Shown here: positions 11,014-22,299 of the stretch, in pieces | Layout: every line of letters starts with the position of its first letter | Position numbering within the stretch: the first letter of the stretch is position 1 | The notes under the pieces: model-generated | Seen by the model: only the letters and a program-made list of their open reading frames with translations | Told to the model about the DNA's origin: nothing | The model's database searches: none | Program-made: the position numbers and the translations under genes | Source: Eucommia ulmoides | Taxonomy: Eukaryota > Streptophyta > Magnoliopsida > Garryales > Eucommiaceae | Length of the DNA stretch: 64,000 nt | Direction of reading: 5' to 3' | Assembly (NCBI GenBank): GCA_016647705.1 | Contig: CM028330.1 | Location: 49,044,897-49,108,896, forward strand

Positions 11014-11640
11014 CTAAACCTTCTCTGATTGCGATAAGGGCGGACTCCTGCCCTTTATTGCTATGGTAAAACATTGCCTTGAATCCATTTGATCACCTCT
11101 TATTACTGCCACAGAACCATCATTTGCATACTTGACGCACTGGTGGTATGTTGATGCAACAGTCTTCATCACATGCAACCATGGGCGCCCAAGGATTACG
11201 TTATAGGGAAATACTGAGTTTACCACCATGAAATCTGTGGCTTTTATATATCCCCATTCCTCTTTGTTAGAGGTGACAGACAAGGTGATCTTTTCACATG
11301 GTAATATGAGGTTGCCATTGAATCCCACCATAACGGTTTGCGTGGAACTGACGTCCAAACTTGGTATTCTCATCTGCTTCAGAGTACTCACAAAAATGAT
11401 ATTAGCAGAACTACCGTTATCGATAAAGATCTGTTTTACCTGGAAGCTGGAGATCCAGAGAGTAATGACCAGGGTATCCTCATGGGGGTGAACAATCCCT
11501 TTGCAATCCTCCTCTAAAAAAGTAATGATTGGTCCTGGATTTGTTATCACTGCCATTACTTCTCCAAAGCAAAGCTCCAATGCTGCTTTGCGGACCTTCT
11601 TTTTTTCGTTCTCGATTGGACTCTCCAGTGGTTGGCCCAA
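11014..11640 (-). pseudogene. Tat aspartic protease region
   Basis: A 208-residue minus-strand frame holds HEDTLVITLWISSFQVKQIF, then IDNGSSANI (the protease active-site triad is D-N/T-G in this lineage), and VILGRPWLH near the end. This is the gypsy retropepsin placed between gag and reverse transcriptase. It is among the better-kept parts of this fossil. Confidence 0.8.
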
Positions 11641-11699
11641 CAGAATTTATCATGAAGATTACTTCACGATTCTCCTTGGGACCCTCATCTTTTCGCTCT

Positions 11700-13203
11700 T
11701 TTCCGCGATGTTCTTCGTGACGGCCCTCATTTCTAGGCATTTTCTTATCCCTTGGGTGTTCTTGTAGATAATCGCATAACTGACCCATATTAGCTAAACG
11801 CTTTATCTCTTTTTTGAGCTCCCAACAGTCATCCATATCGTGACCATGATCCCTATGGAAATCACAATACTTAAACTTATTCTTCTTGTTGGATTTGGTA
11901 GTCTGCCTGGGAGGCCACTAAATTACTTCAGAAGCGCGTATCTCATGCAAGATTCTAGAGATCAGCATTCGCAAACTAAGTAGGTTTGGCTCTTGATGAG
12001 CTTCTGATTTAGAATTCAAACGCCTAGCTCGATCTTTCGCCTTGTTTCATCCTTCTCGCTCTGTCTTGGGTGCTCTTTGAAAGATCCCCTACCTTCTCTG
12101 GCGAGTTTGACATCCTCCCGTTTCATGTAGGGTTTAGTTTTTTTCCATCAACTCTAACATGATCTAGGGACTCTTCTTGGTTAAGGAGTCTTGAAAGTGG
12201 CTAGGACGTAACCCTGAGGTAAACGCATTAATGATGAGGTTGGTATCGCAACCCTCAATGCATGTCAATCCTCCAGTTTCATGTAAGGTTTAGTTTTTTT
12301 CCATCAACTCTAACATGATCTAGGGACTCTTCTTGGTTAAGGAGTCTTGAAAGTGGCTAGGACGTAACCCTGAGGTAAACGCATTAATGATGAGGTTGGT
12401 ATCGCAACCCTCAATGCATGTCAATTTTCTTGACGCAAGCCGAACAGAAAGTCAGGACCCTTCATTAACCTTTGATAGGTTATGAAATGGTTGATAAACA
12501 TCTTCCCAAACTCCTTGAATGACGTGATAGAGTTTAGAGGGAGTGTATGCAACCATTCGAGGGCTGAACCTTTCAACGTGGTAGCGAAAGCTTTGTAGAG
12601 TGTGGAGTCGCTTGAACCGTAAAGATTCATTACATGCTTGAACTGACGGATATGGTCTACAGGATCTGCTCTCCCATAGTACTTCTCAAACTTTGTGGGA
12701 TTAAACTTTCAAAAAGCGGGATAGCTAGGATATCTGGTGAGACAGTCATCTCAATGTCTTTCAACATTGTGTCCAGTTCATCCAAAGACTGATCTTTTTC
12801 CACTTTACTTCTGATCTATTGATATAAATCAACAGTCTCAGCTTGGATGTAGATTATTCTTTCTTGCTAATGGCTTACATCTTCTTGAGCAGGTCGCTCC
12901 TCATAAGACTGAGGATTAGTATACCCTAGAGACCCTACTTCTTCTCCAACTTCATGGTTAGCTGTTGGGGATTGGGACCTGCTGCCAGCAATTATCCTCG
13001 CTATGTATCTGATCGTATCCACTATCTCAGCCATCTGTGCAGTCAGAGCATCAATCTTTGCATCAGTGTTTAGCACGGTCAGTAGAGGATCAGTCTAAAC
13101 CTCTCCCATGATGTTCCACTGGAGTTTCTGCATCGGACGGTAGCGGTAAGTCATTAATTCAACTCATCACTGCCGCTCTTGTTCGTAGCTGCCTCATAGC
13201 CAT
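11700..13203 (-). pseudogene. Tat gag remnant
   Basis: The likely gag start lies just after the primer site, at 13203 on the minus strand. Downstream are LYKAFATTLKGSALEWLHTL (the retrotransposon gag core, 12421-12630) and KYCDFHRDHGHDMDDCWEL (the C-terminal CCHC-like region, near 11840). A 156-bp tandem duplication lies inside it. Broken fossil. Confidence 0.75.
12112..12423. repeat. 156-bp tandem duplication in the Tat gag region
   Basis: Two almost identical copies of a 156-bp unit follow each other; TTTCATGTARGGTTTAGTTT starts at 12121 and again at 12277. The copies differ at only a few bases, so the duplication is recent compared with the surrounding decay. The length is a multiple of three. 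Confidence 0.9.
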
Positions 13204-13230
13204 GACAAAAAGTTTTTTATGTTAGCGCTT

Positions 13231-13246
13231 CTCGCAGATGGTGCCA
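13231..13246 (-). other. Primer binding site of the Tat element
   Basis: The minus strand reads TGGCACCATCTGCGAG about 15 bases inside the LTR end, a variant of the TGGCGCCGTCTG type seen in Tat elements. It fixes the minus orientation. Confidence 0.6.
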
Positions 13247-13261
13247 AAAAATCTCTAACAT

Positions 13262-13762
13262 GTGTAACAACTCCGCACATGCCAGAAACCTATTCTCCTT
13301 CCTCCTGTTACCTGTAAAATCGTGAGTTTTAATAGGGGACACTGGTGTGGTATCGACCAAAGAACCTCCGATATGAGAATAAGTTAATCTTGTATATGGA
13401 GAAAATTGTACGCAGATTGAATTGTGTAAATTACTAGTGATATCTACCATTTTTATAGACTCTGAGATATGTTGTCGTTACTTTGTAGAGATCGCCAATC
13501 CCTTGATACGCTCCTAATAGCTTGGAAGATAACCAATATCCCCATGACCTCAGGAGAGATTTCTGTAACAGTCCTCATTAATTATGGGCCATTACTGTCA
13601 ATCTGGCTCATCTCCTCAAGTATAGGGGAGTCTTTCTTGTTGAGTTGACCTATTAGTTTTCTTGGTCTTGGACATCATGGGTTTGAATATACCCAAATAT
13701 GGGCCTTGGACATCATGGGTTTGAATATACCCAAATATGAGCATGAGTTTTCCTAAATCAAT
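13262..13762 (-). repeat. 5' LTR of the Tat element
   Basis: About 500 bp. On the minus strand it probably starts TGATTTAGGAAAACTC near 13762, has a TATA-like TCTATAAAAATGG near 13455, and then the U5 wording CGGAGGTTCTTTGGTCGA that is typical of Tat LTRs. Its outer end is inferred; the inner end is fixed by the primer site. Confidence 0.6.
13668..13743. repeat. 38-bp tandem duplication
   Basis: Two near-identical 38-bp units starting TTGGACATCATGGGTTTGAA at 13668 and 13706, within the presumed U3 of the Tat LTR. Confidence 0.9.
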
Positions 13763-13999
13763 AACTTACCCGTTTACATATAAACATGCAAGTTATGAAT
13801 GAGGGCAAAGGAAAATGAATACTCACAAAGGAAAATCCAACCAAAATACTAACACGTGATGTGGATGCATGCATGCAAACATATAAAATCATAGAGAAAT
13901 GCTGAAGAAATAACACCATCAAATAGAATGCTACAAACATAGCAAAATACTAGCATTGGCATTCCAAAATATTAAAAATAAGTTGTTTTAGTACATACC

Positions 14000-14034
14000 G
14001 AGAGAGAGAGAGAGAGAGAGAGAGTTCACATAAT
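14000..14034. repeat. (GA)n microsatellite
   Basis: About 17 uninterrupted GA/AG units. Confidence 0.95.
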
Positions 14035-14107
14035 CCAGGGCCAAAGAACAGATAATGAAATAAAATAGGAAAACAGGAACGAGGACCATCATTGGGAGTC
14101 TTAGGGG

Positions 14108-14528
14108 GGGCCACGGACCCAACTCATCTTCATCATCTGAAGTTTTGTAGAACTCCACCTCCTGATACTTGTTGAGAGCATGGAGCAATGACCAAATCTT
14201 ATGCTTCCTCGCTTCATTTTTCTCCTGAAGCTTATCCCTCTTCCGAGTCATCATGCGAGCACGATAGTCCATACCATGGAGTTCACTCTTCAGACTCATA
14301 ATCTCAGCGTGAGTAATCTCAAAATAGAAACAGAGTTCTAGGAGTTGAGAATTAGTGGTGTAATGGGCCACGTCCAACTGATGGTATAGGGCACTGGTTT
14401 TTTCGAGCATTCTGAGACGGTGGTACTCTTCTAGCTCTGCTTTAGTGTCTTAGATAAGTTCCTTGAACTTAATCTTATTCTCATTCTGTTTTCCCCTCTC
14501 TGCTTCGACTTTCTCATGAGCAGAAGAC
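14108..14528 (-). pseudogene. Short helical antisense frame
   Basis: Minus-strand sequence begins near MSSAHEKVEAERGKQNENK and includes MDYRARMMTRKRDKLQEKN and a DDEDELGPWPPLR tail. It is charged and helical, and separate from the frame upstream. I do not recognise it; its place fits a small second extra frame of the Tat-like element. Confidence 0.35.
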
Positions 14529-14862
14529 ATAGTTGGGAGGATGAGATAAGGCAATGACGAAGATCCAAAGAAAAAGAAAAGATAAAGGGAATCACAGTAG
14601 TTCAAAAAATAGTTAGATGGTCTGTCTTTAAATAAGCAAATTAGGGAAGACAATGACAAAGAAGACGAAACAAATCGTTAAGAAATGTTATGAAAGATAG
14701 AAATGCCTTCATTATGATTAAAGAAATGTCAAGAGATAGATAAATGCATTCGTTACAATTAATGTTGTTTGATTTTTCCAAAACAAGAAGTGGCATCATA
14801 TACTAAAGAAATTTAATCGTTACGAAATGTCATAATTACAAGTATCTGACAAAATACAACAT

Positions 14863-15236
14863 TTAAAATGACAATTGAAATTTTCTAGATGATCTCTGCT
14901 CCACTACCTCTTTTAATTGGACAACAGCAGTCAGTTGAGATTCAAGAAGAGTGGACAAATCTGGAGTAATGGCGGGTTGAGAAGGAGTCAGGTTGTATAC
15001 ATGAGCATCAGTGGTTAGCTCGGGAATGCTTGAAGTAGTATTCATGGTGGCCTCAACTGTGTGCACTACATTACCACCCGAACCATCTACCTGCTCATCT
15101 AGAAAGTCGAAGTTGAGATCAGATAATCTCTCTCTCATGAAACTTTGACAGTACCTATACCCAGATCCTTGCGCATCGCGTCCACTTATTTCCAAATGTC
15201 CTCATTCTCGCGAGTGAACTCAGTCTTTAATTGTAT
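14863..15236 (-). pseudogene. C-terminal part of the antisense frame
   Basis: A 110-residue minus-strand frame has LSDLNFDFLDEQVDGSGG, an acidic and Thr/Pro-rich middle, and SQLTAVVQLKEVVEQRSS near the end. It lies directly on the other side of the solo LTR from 17773-18180. No catalytic motif is visible. Confidence 0.4.
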
Positions 15237-15460
15237 TGTAAGACCCTGATCTTTCTTATAAGTACAATTTGAGTCGCATTTGAGAAAATTTCAAAAATAC
15301 GGAGTAAATTGTGTTATTTGTTATTTAATCTAAAAATTTAAGGGGTTAATTAGCAATTTTCAAAATTTCAAATTGTAAATTTTTGGACTAAAATGTTCAA
15401 ATGGATTAAAAAGGAGAGTTAAAGTAATTAGAGGGGGAGATAGTGTAATTAAAGCGTAAA

Positions 15461-15513
<53 letters not shown>

Positions 15514-17772
15514 ATTTGTATTTGTGCATGTGTGTATCGGTAGATCAGTCGAAGAGAGAGAGAACCGAGATAAGATCTCGAAAAAAAAAAAAAAAGAATC
15601 GAGAAAGGATCGAGAGAAGTCGGTGGCTCAATTGTCTATACACATATCTTCATATGTATATTATATATATACATAATCAGGAAGAGCGACGAAAAATCAA
15701 GATGAAGAGAGAGAGAGAGAGATCCGCCAATGGGGATTGGCCGCCGACCGTGTGGGGTTCACCATCGGTGAGTTTCTGGGTTCGTGTCTCTGTGTGTGTG
15801 GGTGTGTATGTACTGCATATATATTATTGGTGATCATGGGCTGGTGCATGTTTGTATGTGTGTATGTGTGTTTTGTTCTCCGTTCGTCGTTGTCATCGTT
15901 AATTTTGTGTGGTGAGGTGTCGTCGGTTGGTTGAGACGAAATGGAAACAGAAGCGGTGATTGTGGGTATGTGTATTGCATGTGTGATCGTCGCCGTTCGT
16001 TGTCGTGTGCGGTGGGTGTGTGGTCGGCTGCGATTGCGTGTGTTGTGTATGTGTTAGGGTTGTGTATGCATGCTCCGTTCTGATCAGTGTGTGTGAGTCG
16101 ACCTCTGTGTTTGTGCCGACGATTTGCGTAGGTGGGTGCTCTGCCTCATTCCTGCCAATTGTGTGTTTGTGTATATATGAGTGTGTTCTGTCCCATTCCG
16201 TCATTGTGTGTGTGTGTGTTGCTCGTCGTTGACAGGAGGTGGGTGTGTGATCATTGCCAACGTTCGGCCAGCGAGTGTGTATGTGTGTGTTGTATCTGCT
16301 GTTGTGGGTGTGTGTGTATTGATCGCCGACGGTGGGTTGTCGGAAAGAGAGAGAGCTGGTGGGCAGCAAAATTTGATCGGCGGCAGGGAACCAACAAAAC
16401 ATAATAAGAGCAGGAAAAGAAAAAAAAAAGTGGGGGGAGGGAAAGAATAAATTACACAAATAGCCCCAACAAAATTCAAAATTTGTCTCGCAACCAGTGA
16501 ACGATTCGCAGACACTAGCGTCCAGATAAAGTATGGTCAGTGACAGTTTTGCAAACGAATATCGAAGTGAGTGTACTGTCTTCTTGCCAAACTATTTTCT
16601 ATATATATATATGATGACATATATGTTTACTTACACTGTACAATTTCATAAATGATATGGATCAAGCAGGTTTTTGGGGTGAGTTGGTAAAATGAATTTT
16701 CGGATAATTGTGTTGGTTTCTAAAAAGAAGGATTAAAAATAATTTTCGTTGGATATGGGTGTTTTGAAAAGATAGTGGAAAATATATGGTTTTCTAAAAA
16801 TGCTTGGTTTTCTAAAAACAAAGGTGGAAAAATAGTTTTTACTGAAATCGGTGGTATAAAGGTGGAAAACTGGGTTTTTTTTTTTACTGAAATTGGTGGT
16901 ACTTTTAAAAAGGAGAGTGAAAAACGTGATTTTGGAAATTCTCCCCGAAAGGGGTGTGGTTTATATTCTCCCCATAAGGGGTATGGATTTTTGACAATGT
17001 GGTGTGAAAATGAATTTCTCCCCATAAGGGGTGCGGATTTTTCCCATGGGATATAGATAGTTCTTCCCGTAAGGGGTGTGGATTATATTTCTCCCCAAAA
17101 GGGGTGTGGATTATATTTCTCCCCAAAAGGGGTGTGGATATTTCATAGGAAGGCATTCCTACGGATGTTACGGTACCGTTGCAACCCCCGATCGTGAGAT
17201 TAAAACGATCACTATGGCTAGCCAGTGTGTGTTGTGGTGGAGTGGTGGTTCGAGATGTGGTGTTTTTCTTATATTGGGTGATTTATTATTTATTATGGTG
17301 ATTGGTATGATTTTATACTAGATGAATTTGGATGGAACTTATCTATATCGCTTTATTTTCACTGCTTATATACTGGAGATTTTACGAGCTATGTGATGTT
17401 ATACACTTACGCTTGATCCATTTAGATATTGTAAAATGAATTAATATTTTTACTAAGAAGGCAGTACACTCGCAGGTGAAGCAGATAGGAGTCGGTCCCC
17501 TACTGGCGCTAGGTAGAGTCTTACGATGGAGTCGTGTGAAGGTTTAAGATGAGCTGTATATGGCGAATCTGTGAGAGGTTCATGATATTTATTTGTTGTC
17601 CTTATATTTGGGACGGGTGTGTCCTGATAATAGAGAATATGTTTAGCTTATATAGATGATGGTTTATTGATGTATGCATATTGTCGTTAAATAGATGGTT
17701 GGTTGATTAGATGATGTCGTGTTATCGTCACGCCATCCCCGGGATGTCGGGTGTCCGGGACAGGTTGTGACA
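15237..17772 (+). mobile_element. Solo LTR of the Tekay-like family
   Basis: It starts TGTAAGACCCTG at 15237, ends GGTTGTGACA at 17772, and is flanked by a perfect 5-bp duplication TGTAT (15232-15236 and 17773-17777). Its 2,536 bp align along their length with the LTR at 954-3969: the GT-rich stretch, the GCAGACACTAGCGTCCAGAT phrase, the A/G-rich stretch, the hairpin array, and the GAAGGCAGTACACTCGCAGG segment. No interior remains. It arose by LTR-LTR recombination and lies inside the antisense coiled-coil frame. Confidence 0.93.
16941..17210 (+). other. CCCC/GGGG hairpin array and conserved stem-loop in the solo LTR
   Basis: Six units begin near 16941, 16968, 17018, 17063, 17091 and 17119. 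They read CTCCCC-(GAAA, ATAA, GTAA or AAAA)-GGGG, that is short stems with 4-base loops, the first of GNRA type. They occupy the place of the TTCG hairpins of the other LTR copies. Palindrome ACGGTACCGT (17170-17179) and the GATCGT stem-loop (17190-17210) follow as in those copies. Confidence 0.7.
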
Positions 17773-18180
17773 TGTATGGTCTGGTTGAGCTCATCAACTG
17801 TACAAGCTAGGACGGATGATTTGGTCTCTAGTTCGACAATCTTGAGTTTCTCGTTGCTAAGGGCTGCAACCAAAGAGTCATTTTCCTATTAAGCTTGTAA
17901 GAAGGCTTTGGCCTTTGTCGCTGCTTCAACTTTCAAAGCTGCAATTTCAGAGGAGATCTGATCATTTTCAGAAGAGAGTCAATCATTGTCTTTGGACAGG
18001 ATCTCACATCGGTTGTTCGAAGCACTAAGGTCGACCATGACCCTTTCCTGAGATGACCTCTCCAAGGCCAACTTTGTCTCTAAAGAGCCCTTCTGGTTCT
18101 AGAGGGCACAAATATATTCTTCTAGCTTACTTGTTTCAATAAGACGGAACATTAGCTGGGTATCCAATTCCGAGACATCG
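17773..18180 (-). pseudogene. Coiled-coil part of the antisense frame
   Basis: Minus-strand sequence is rich in Glu, Lys, Leu and Ser heptads, for example SSENDQISSEIAALKVEAA and VAALSNEKLKIVELETKSS. It continues the frame from 28265-29330 across the inserted Copia, and is itself cut by the solo LTR at 15237-17772. Broken fossil. Confidence 0.5.
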
Positions 18181-18316
18181 TCGGAGCAGCCGGCTATTGT
18201 AGAGAATAAATGAATGCTCTACAAAATATAATCAATGAATAAGGGTGATAAATTAGGATGGCAAACACTTTGAAACCAATATTGGCAAGATATACCTAAA
18301 GATTGGCACCAACTCT

Positions 18317-18495
18317 TGAAATCGTGTCTTTTTTCTCATATTGATCTCTTGAATAATAGAAGCATATGTATAGAGCTTGATTCTAGGGCATCCCTAGAAT
18401 CAATCCATTACAAAAATCAATTTCCTAATTGCATAATCTAATTTAGGAAAGTGTAATCTCATACAATCAAGCCTACAATCAAGCCTTATTTAACA
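18317..18495 (-). repeat. 3' LTR of the minus-strand Copia
   Basis: 179 bp; on the minus strand it starts TGTTAAATAAGGCTTGATTG and ends ACGATTTCA. The polypurine tract CAACTTGAGGGGGAG (plus coordinates 18496-18510) adjoins it. Confidence 0.9.
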
Positions 18496-18510
18496 CTCCC
18501 CCTCAAGTTG

Positions 18511-19077
18511 GTGCATAGATGTCCCACATGCCCAACTTGTCTAAAAACTTTAAGAATACCCGATTTGAGACTACTTTGGTAAGGATGTCAGTCAACTAAC
18601 CCTCTGATTGAATCTTAAACAATTCCACAATCTTTCCATCCAATTTTTCCTTAATGAAAAATCTATCAACCTCGACGTGCTTTGTTCGGTTATGTTGAAC
18701 TGGATTATGCGTTATATCACATGTTACTTTATTGTCACAAAACAATCGGATAGGTTGCTTAGATAGATAACCCAGATCCTGTAAAAGAAGTCTCAGTCAT
18801 AATGTCTCACAAAGTACATTTGTTAAACCTCTAAATTCAGCTTCTGCACTTGAGCGAGCTACAACATTTTGTTTATTGCTTTTCCATGTCACGAGATTTC
18901 CTCCTAGAAAGGTAAAATATCCAGAAGTAGACCGCGTGTCACCCACATCACCAGCCCAATCAGCATCAATATAAGCTTCTATGCTTTGATGATCTATGTT
19001 TTTAGTGAATAATACTCATTTTTCGAGAATAACTGCATTCATATGTTGTTCTCCAAAATTACGCATAAACTAGAACA
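18511..19077 (-). pseudogene. Copia RNase H remnant
   Basis: Minus-strand sequence upstream of the polypurine tract contains the Copia RNase H region. The plus-strand phrases here mirror the usual blocks around YSDADWAGD, SSAEAEF and VKHVEVDRFFIKE in decayed form. It continues, across the inserted Mutator-type element, into reverse transcriptase at 20836. Fossil. Confidence 0.65.
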
Positions 19078-19086
19078 ATACTCAAG

Positions 19087-20826
19087 GGGGTTTACGCCAA
19101 AGACCTCGTCTGTCCTTTTGCACTAAACCAGATACCTCCTTGAAGTTTTACAAATCCCAGTAATCCCCATTGACTTATTTTTTAGTGCTAAAAAACATAA
19201 ATTCCCCTATGTTATTTTTTTAAAAAAAATTATGTTTTTATTTTTATAAATATTCATTAGTATCCCTTATTTTTAAAATTATACTTTTTAACTAGTTATA
19301 TTCACCACCACCACCACCACCGCACTGGCGGCGCCGCTGCCACCGAACTCAAAACTCAAAACTGAAAATTTTTCAGCCTTCCTCCAAGAACAAGCAAGGC
19401 AAAGATGATTCAAAAAAAGAAAAAAAGAAAAAAAAAGTAGAACACTTTAAGTATTCAAGTCCACACTTCAACTCCATAAGCTAAGAACAATGAATAAATT
19501 ACAGAAGAAGGAAGAAGGTCATTCGATCGTCGATTCGTAAATAGAGAGAGAGAGAGAGAAAAAAAAATTCCAAATCACAGCTCATTTAAGCTGCATCCGC
19601 CACCGACATCACCAACCCTTGCTCATTGAACCAAAATGTCACCGTCTTGCCGTGGGAGATTTGCTCTCGAAATCAGATCTGCGTTGTGAACCACCACAAC
19701 CGTCCAGCCGCTTCTCTCTCTCTCTCCTTTCTCTTCCATGAGTCCATGACCATCTCTGCATCTTTCTTGCAACCACCACTATCACCAAGTAGTCGTGATG
19801 TGCCGTTTGTTCTCCTGCTGCCTTTTGCAAGATCGTTGCGCTATTCAGCCGTCGTCCATCCTTTCCATGCCTTGCAATGTCTTTCCGATGCTGGAAAACA
19901 AACCAGTCGGTTGATTATTCTATAAATTTGTAGGAATTTTTGTGTTTGTGTGTTTTGGGTTTGAGAAGATGATATTGAAATTAACCTAGAAGGATCCATA
20001 AAAAATGGTTTGGGATCAGATGAGGTGCCCATTGGGAACGCCAATTTCGACGATAGAGGTGGAGTTAATGGGCCGAGTGCTGCCAAAGTTCATCTCAAAT
20101 CTAATATCTGAGATCTGAGATTCGTCTTTGACTCCGAGAAGCAACGCTAAAGATTTAGCAAATGGATTTTGGATTTCACGATCGAATTTGTTATTCTTCA
20201 ATGAATGGCTGAACAAGGATTCTCAACAAATCAATTGAACAGGGATTCTTCTCTCTCGACAAATCAACGATCGAACTTCTTCCTTCGACGATGAAGACGA
20301 TGAACCCAATCAACTGCCGACGACCTTCAACGCCTAAGGTCTCTTCGGCTGGGGATGAAAAACGTCCAGTGGTTCGTGATGGGGGACAAAGATCCACCCC
20401 TACCGCTGGAGAGAGAGAGAAAGAAAGGGGGTGGTGGTGGGGGGAAAGAGAGAGGGGGAGTCGTAAGATATTTTTTATTTTATTTATTTATTTCTTAATT
20501 GTTTTATTTTATTTAATAAAATTGTTAAAAATATATATATTTTTTAAAATGGCGATATAAGTGTGAAACAAAAAGATGAATATATATATATATATATATA
20601 TAAATTAAAGGGTCATTTATGTATTTTAATTTCTAATTATTTAATCATTTTTAAATAGTTAAGGGTAAAATTGTCCTTACAAGAAATTTTTTATTATTTT
20701 TTAATCAATAGGGGAGGTAATTTGTCGTTGACCAAAAAGGTAAGGGGCATGACTGGTATTTGCAAAAGGATAAATGATGTATCTGATTTAGTTCAAAAAG
20801 ACAGAGGAGGTAAATGACATATACCC
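19087..20826. mobile_element. Non-autonomous Mutator-like element with gene-like interior
   Basis: It is flanked by a perfect 9-bp target duplication ATACTCAAG (19078-19086 and 20827-20835), the length typical of Mutator. The ends are inverted and diverged: GGGGTTTACGCCAAAGACCT and, read inward from the right, GGGTATATGTCATTTACCTC; both go on to a CTGTC..TTTTG.ACTAAA.CAGATAC block, so the TIRs are at least 50 bp. The 1,740-bp interior has no transposase. It carries a GC-richer, gene-like stretch (19300-20460) with (CCA)n and GA tracts and short frames on both strands, unlike the AT-rich ends. Candidate Pack-MULE; the source gene is unknown. Confidence 0.85.
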
Positions 20827-20835
20827 ATACTCAAG

Positions 20836-21717
20836 GCATACGTCAGATCTGGTCTGGTATGAGATAAGTACAACAATCTCCATACAAGTCTTTGGTATCT
20901 TCCTTTTCCAATTGATACCTAGTTGGGCTCAACATATAACTTTAGACCTTCTTCTACTGGTGTATCAATTGGTCGACATGCTGATACACCGGTCTCTCGC
21001 AATAGATCTAGTGCATATTTTATTTAAGATAAAACTATCCCTTTGTTAGATCAGGATACTTCAATCCCAAGAAAATATTTCAGAGGACATAGATCTTTCA
21101 TTTGAAATTCTTTGGACAAATAATTTTTCAAAGCCATCATTTCATTAGGATCATTCCATGTAACCACTATATCGTCCACATATATAATGAGCGCAGTTAT
21201 CTTACCTTACTTTCTTTTTAGGAAAAGAGTATGATCTGAGTTGTTTTAATGATAGTCAAAGGCTATCATAGATTTTGTAAACCTTCCGAAACCATGCTCT
21301 AGGAGACTGTTTCAACCCATATAATTATTTTTTTACTTTGTAAACCTTTTGGATGTGTCTTTTGGGTATCACGTATCCCGATGGGAGATCCTTGTAGACT
21401 TCTTCAGATAGCTTATCAAGCAAAAAGTCATTCTTCACATCAAATTGTTGTAAGGGTCAATCCAAGTTGGCAACTAAAGACAGCATAACACATACTGTGT
21501 TTATTTTTGTTACAGGTGCAAATGTTTTTGTGTAATCAATCTCGTAGGTTTGAGTGTATCCCTTTGCTATTAGTCTCGCTTTAAAGCATTCAATTGAGCC
21601 ATCAGCCTTGTACTTCACGGTGTAAATCCACCGACATCCAACTGGTTTCTTTCCTGGTGGAAGATCAACTAGTTCCCATGTTTCATTTTTTTCCATAGAT
21701 TTCATTTCCTCATTCAT
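20836..21717 (-). pseudogene. Copia reverse transcriptase remnant
   Basis: The minus strand shows the start of Copia reverse transcriptase: MEKNETWELVDLPPGKKPVG, then CRWIYTVKYKADGSIECFKA and RLIAKGYTQ. The palm follows toward lower coordinates and includes a YVDDIVV-like region near 21170. Wording is typical of Copia. Fossil with several breaks. Confidence 0.85.
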
Positions 21718-22299
21718 AGCTGTGCTCTATCTAGGATCAGATAAGGCCTCCTACACACTGTTAGGAATAGATACAACAGATAATTGATTCACAAATGACA
21801 TATTTGATTCTAACAAACAATGGTTGGACACATAATGACTCGTAGGATATTTTACTTTACTAGAAAGTTTAGGTTCATATGTGGATTTAGGAATGCCTCT
21901 CATGTAGCGTTGTGGTAATTATCTTCTGTGTGGCTCAGGAATATCTTCAGTAAATGATTGGTGTGATATGCCAACTGGGACTGGAGCTACATTTTTTAGA
22001 ACCTCGATTTCTGACTGAGTTGAAGAATGATCCACATCTTCAGTTGTTTGTTGTTTATCACTCATTTGATCTACCATACCACGTATCTCCAATTTACCCA
22101 TTTATTCATTTTCTCCAATCTCTAAGTCATTACCACCGGAATCCAATATCATATCAGTTATCTTCAAACTGTCCACATCTTGGTTATCGTAATCTAGACT
22201 TTGAATTTTCTTTTGGTACTCCTCCTGAAATTCAACTTCGGAGAAGTACATTGTTTCTTCATGGAAAACAACATCTATCGTGATAAATAACGGGCATGT

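Larger units (their letters stand above)
7937..13762 (-). mobile_element. Ty3/gypsy element, Tat lineage, broken, minus strand
   Basis: Read from high to low coordinates the parts are: LTR (13262-13762), TGGCACC-type primer site, gag, aspartic protease, reverse transcriptase, RNase H, a second RNase H-like domain and integrase. The two RNase H regions, the DNGSSA protease motif and the TGETPFSITYGTKGFIPVEI integrase wording are typical of plant Tat/Ogre/Retand elements. The 3' end and 3' LTR are not seen; a Copia scrap lies where they would start. It is a decayed fossil with many breaks. Confidence 0.85.

Noticed and set aside
15899-16459. 186-codon minus-strand frame rich in His and Thr
   Set aside because: It is the complement of GT-rich LTR sequence (TG repeats read as THTH), not a protein.
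19841-20397. Overlapping minus-strand frames of 60-80 codons as a host gene
   Set aside because: They lie inside the Mutator-type element, overlap in different frames, and show no domain; treated as captured sequence at most.
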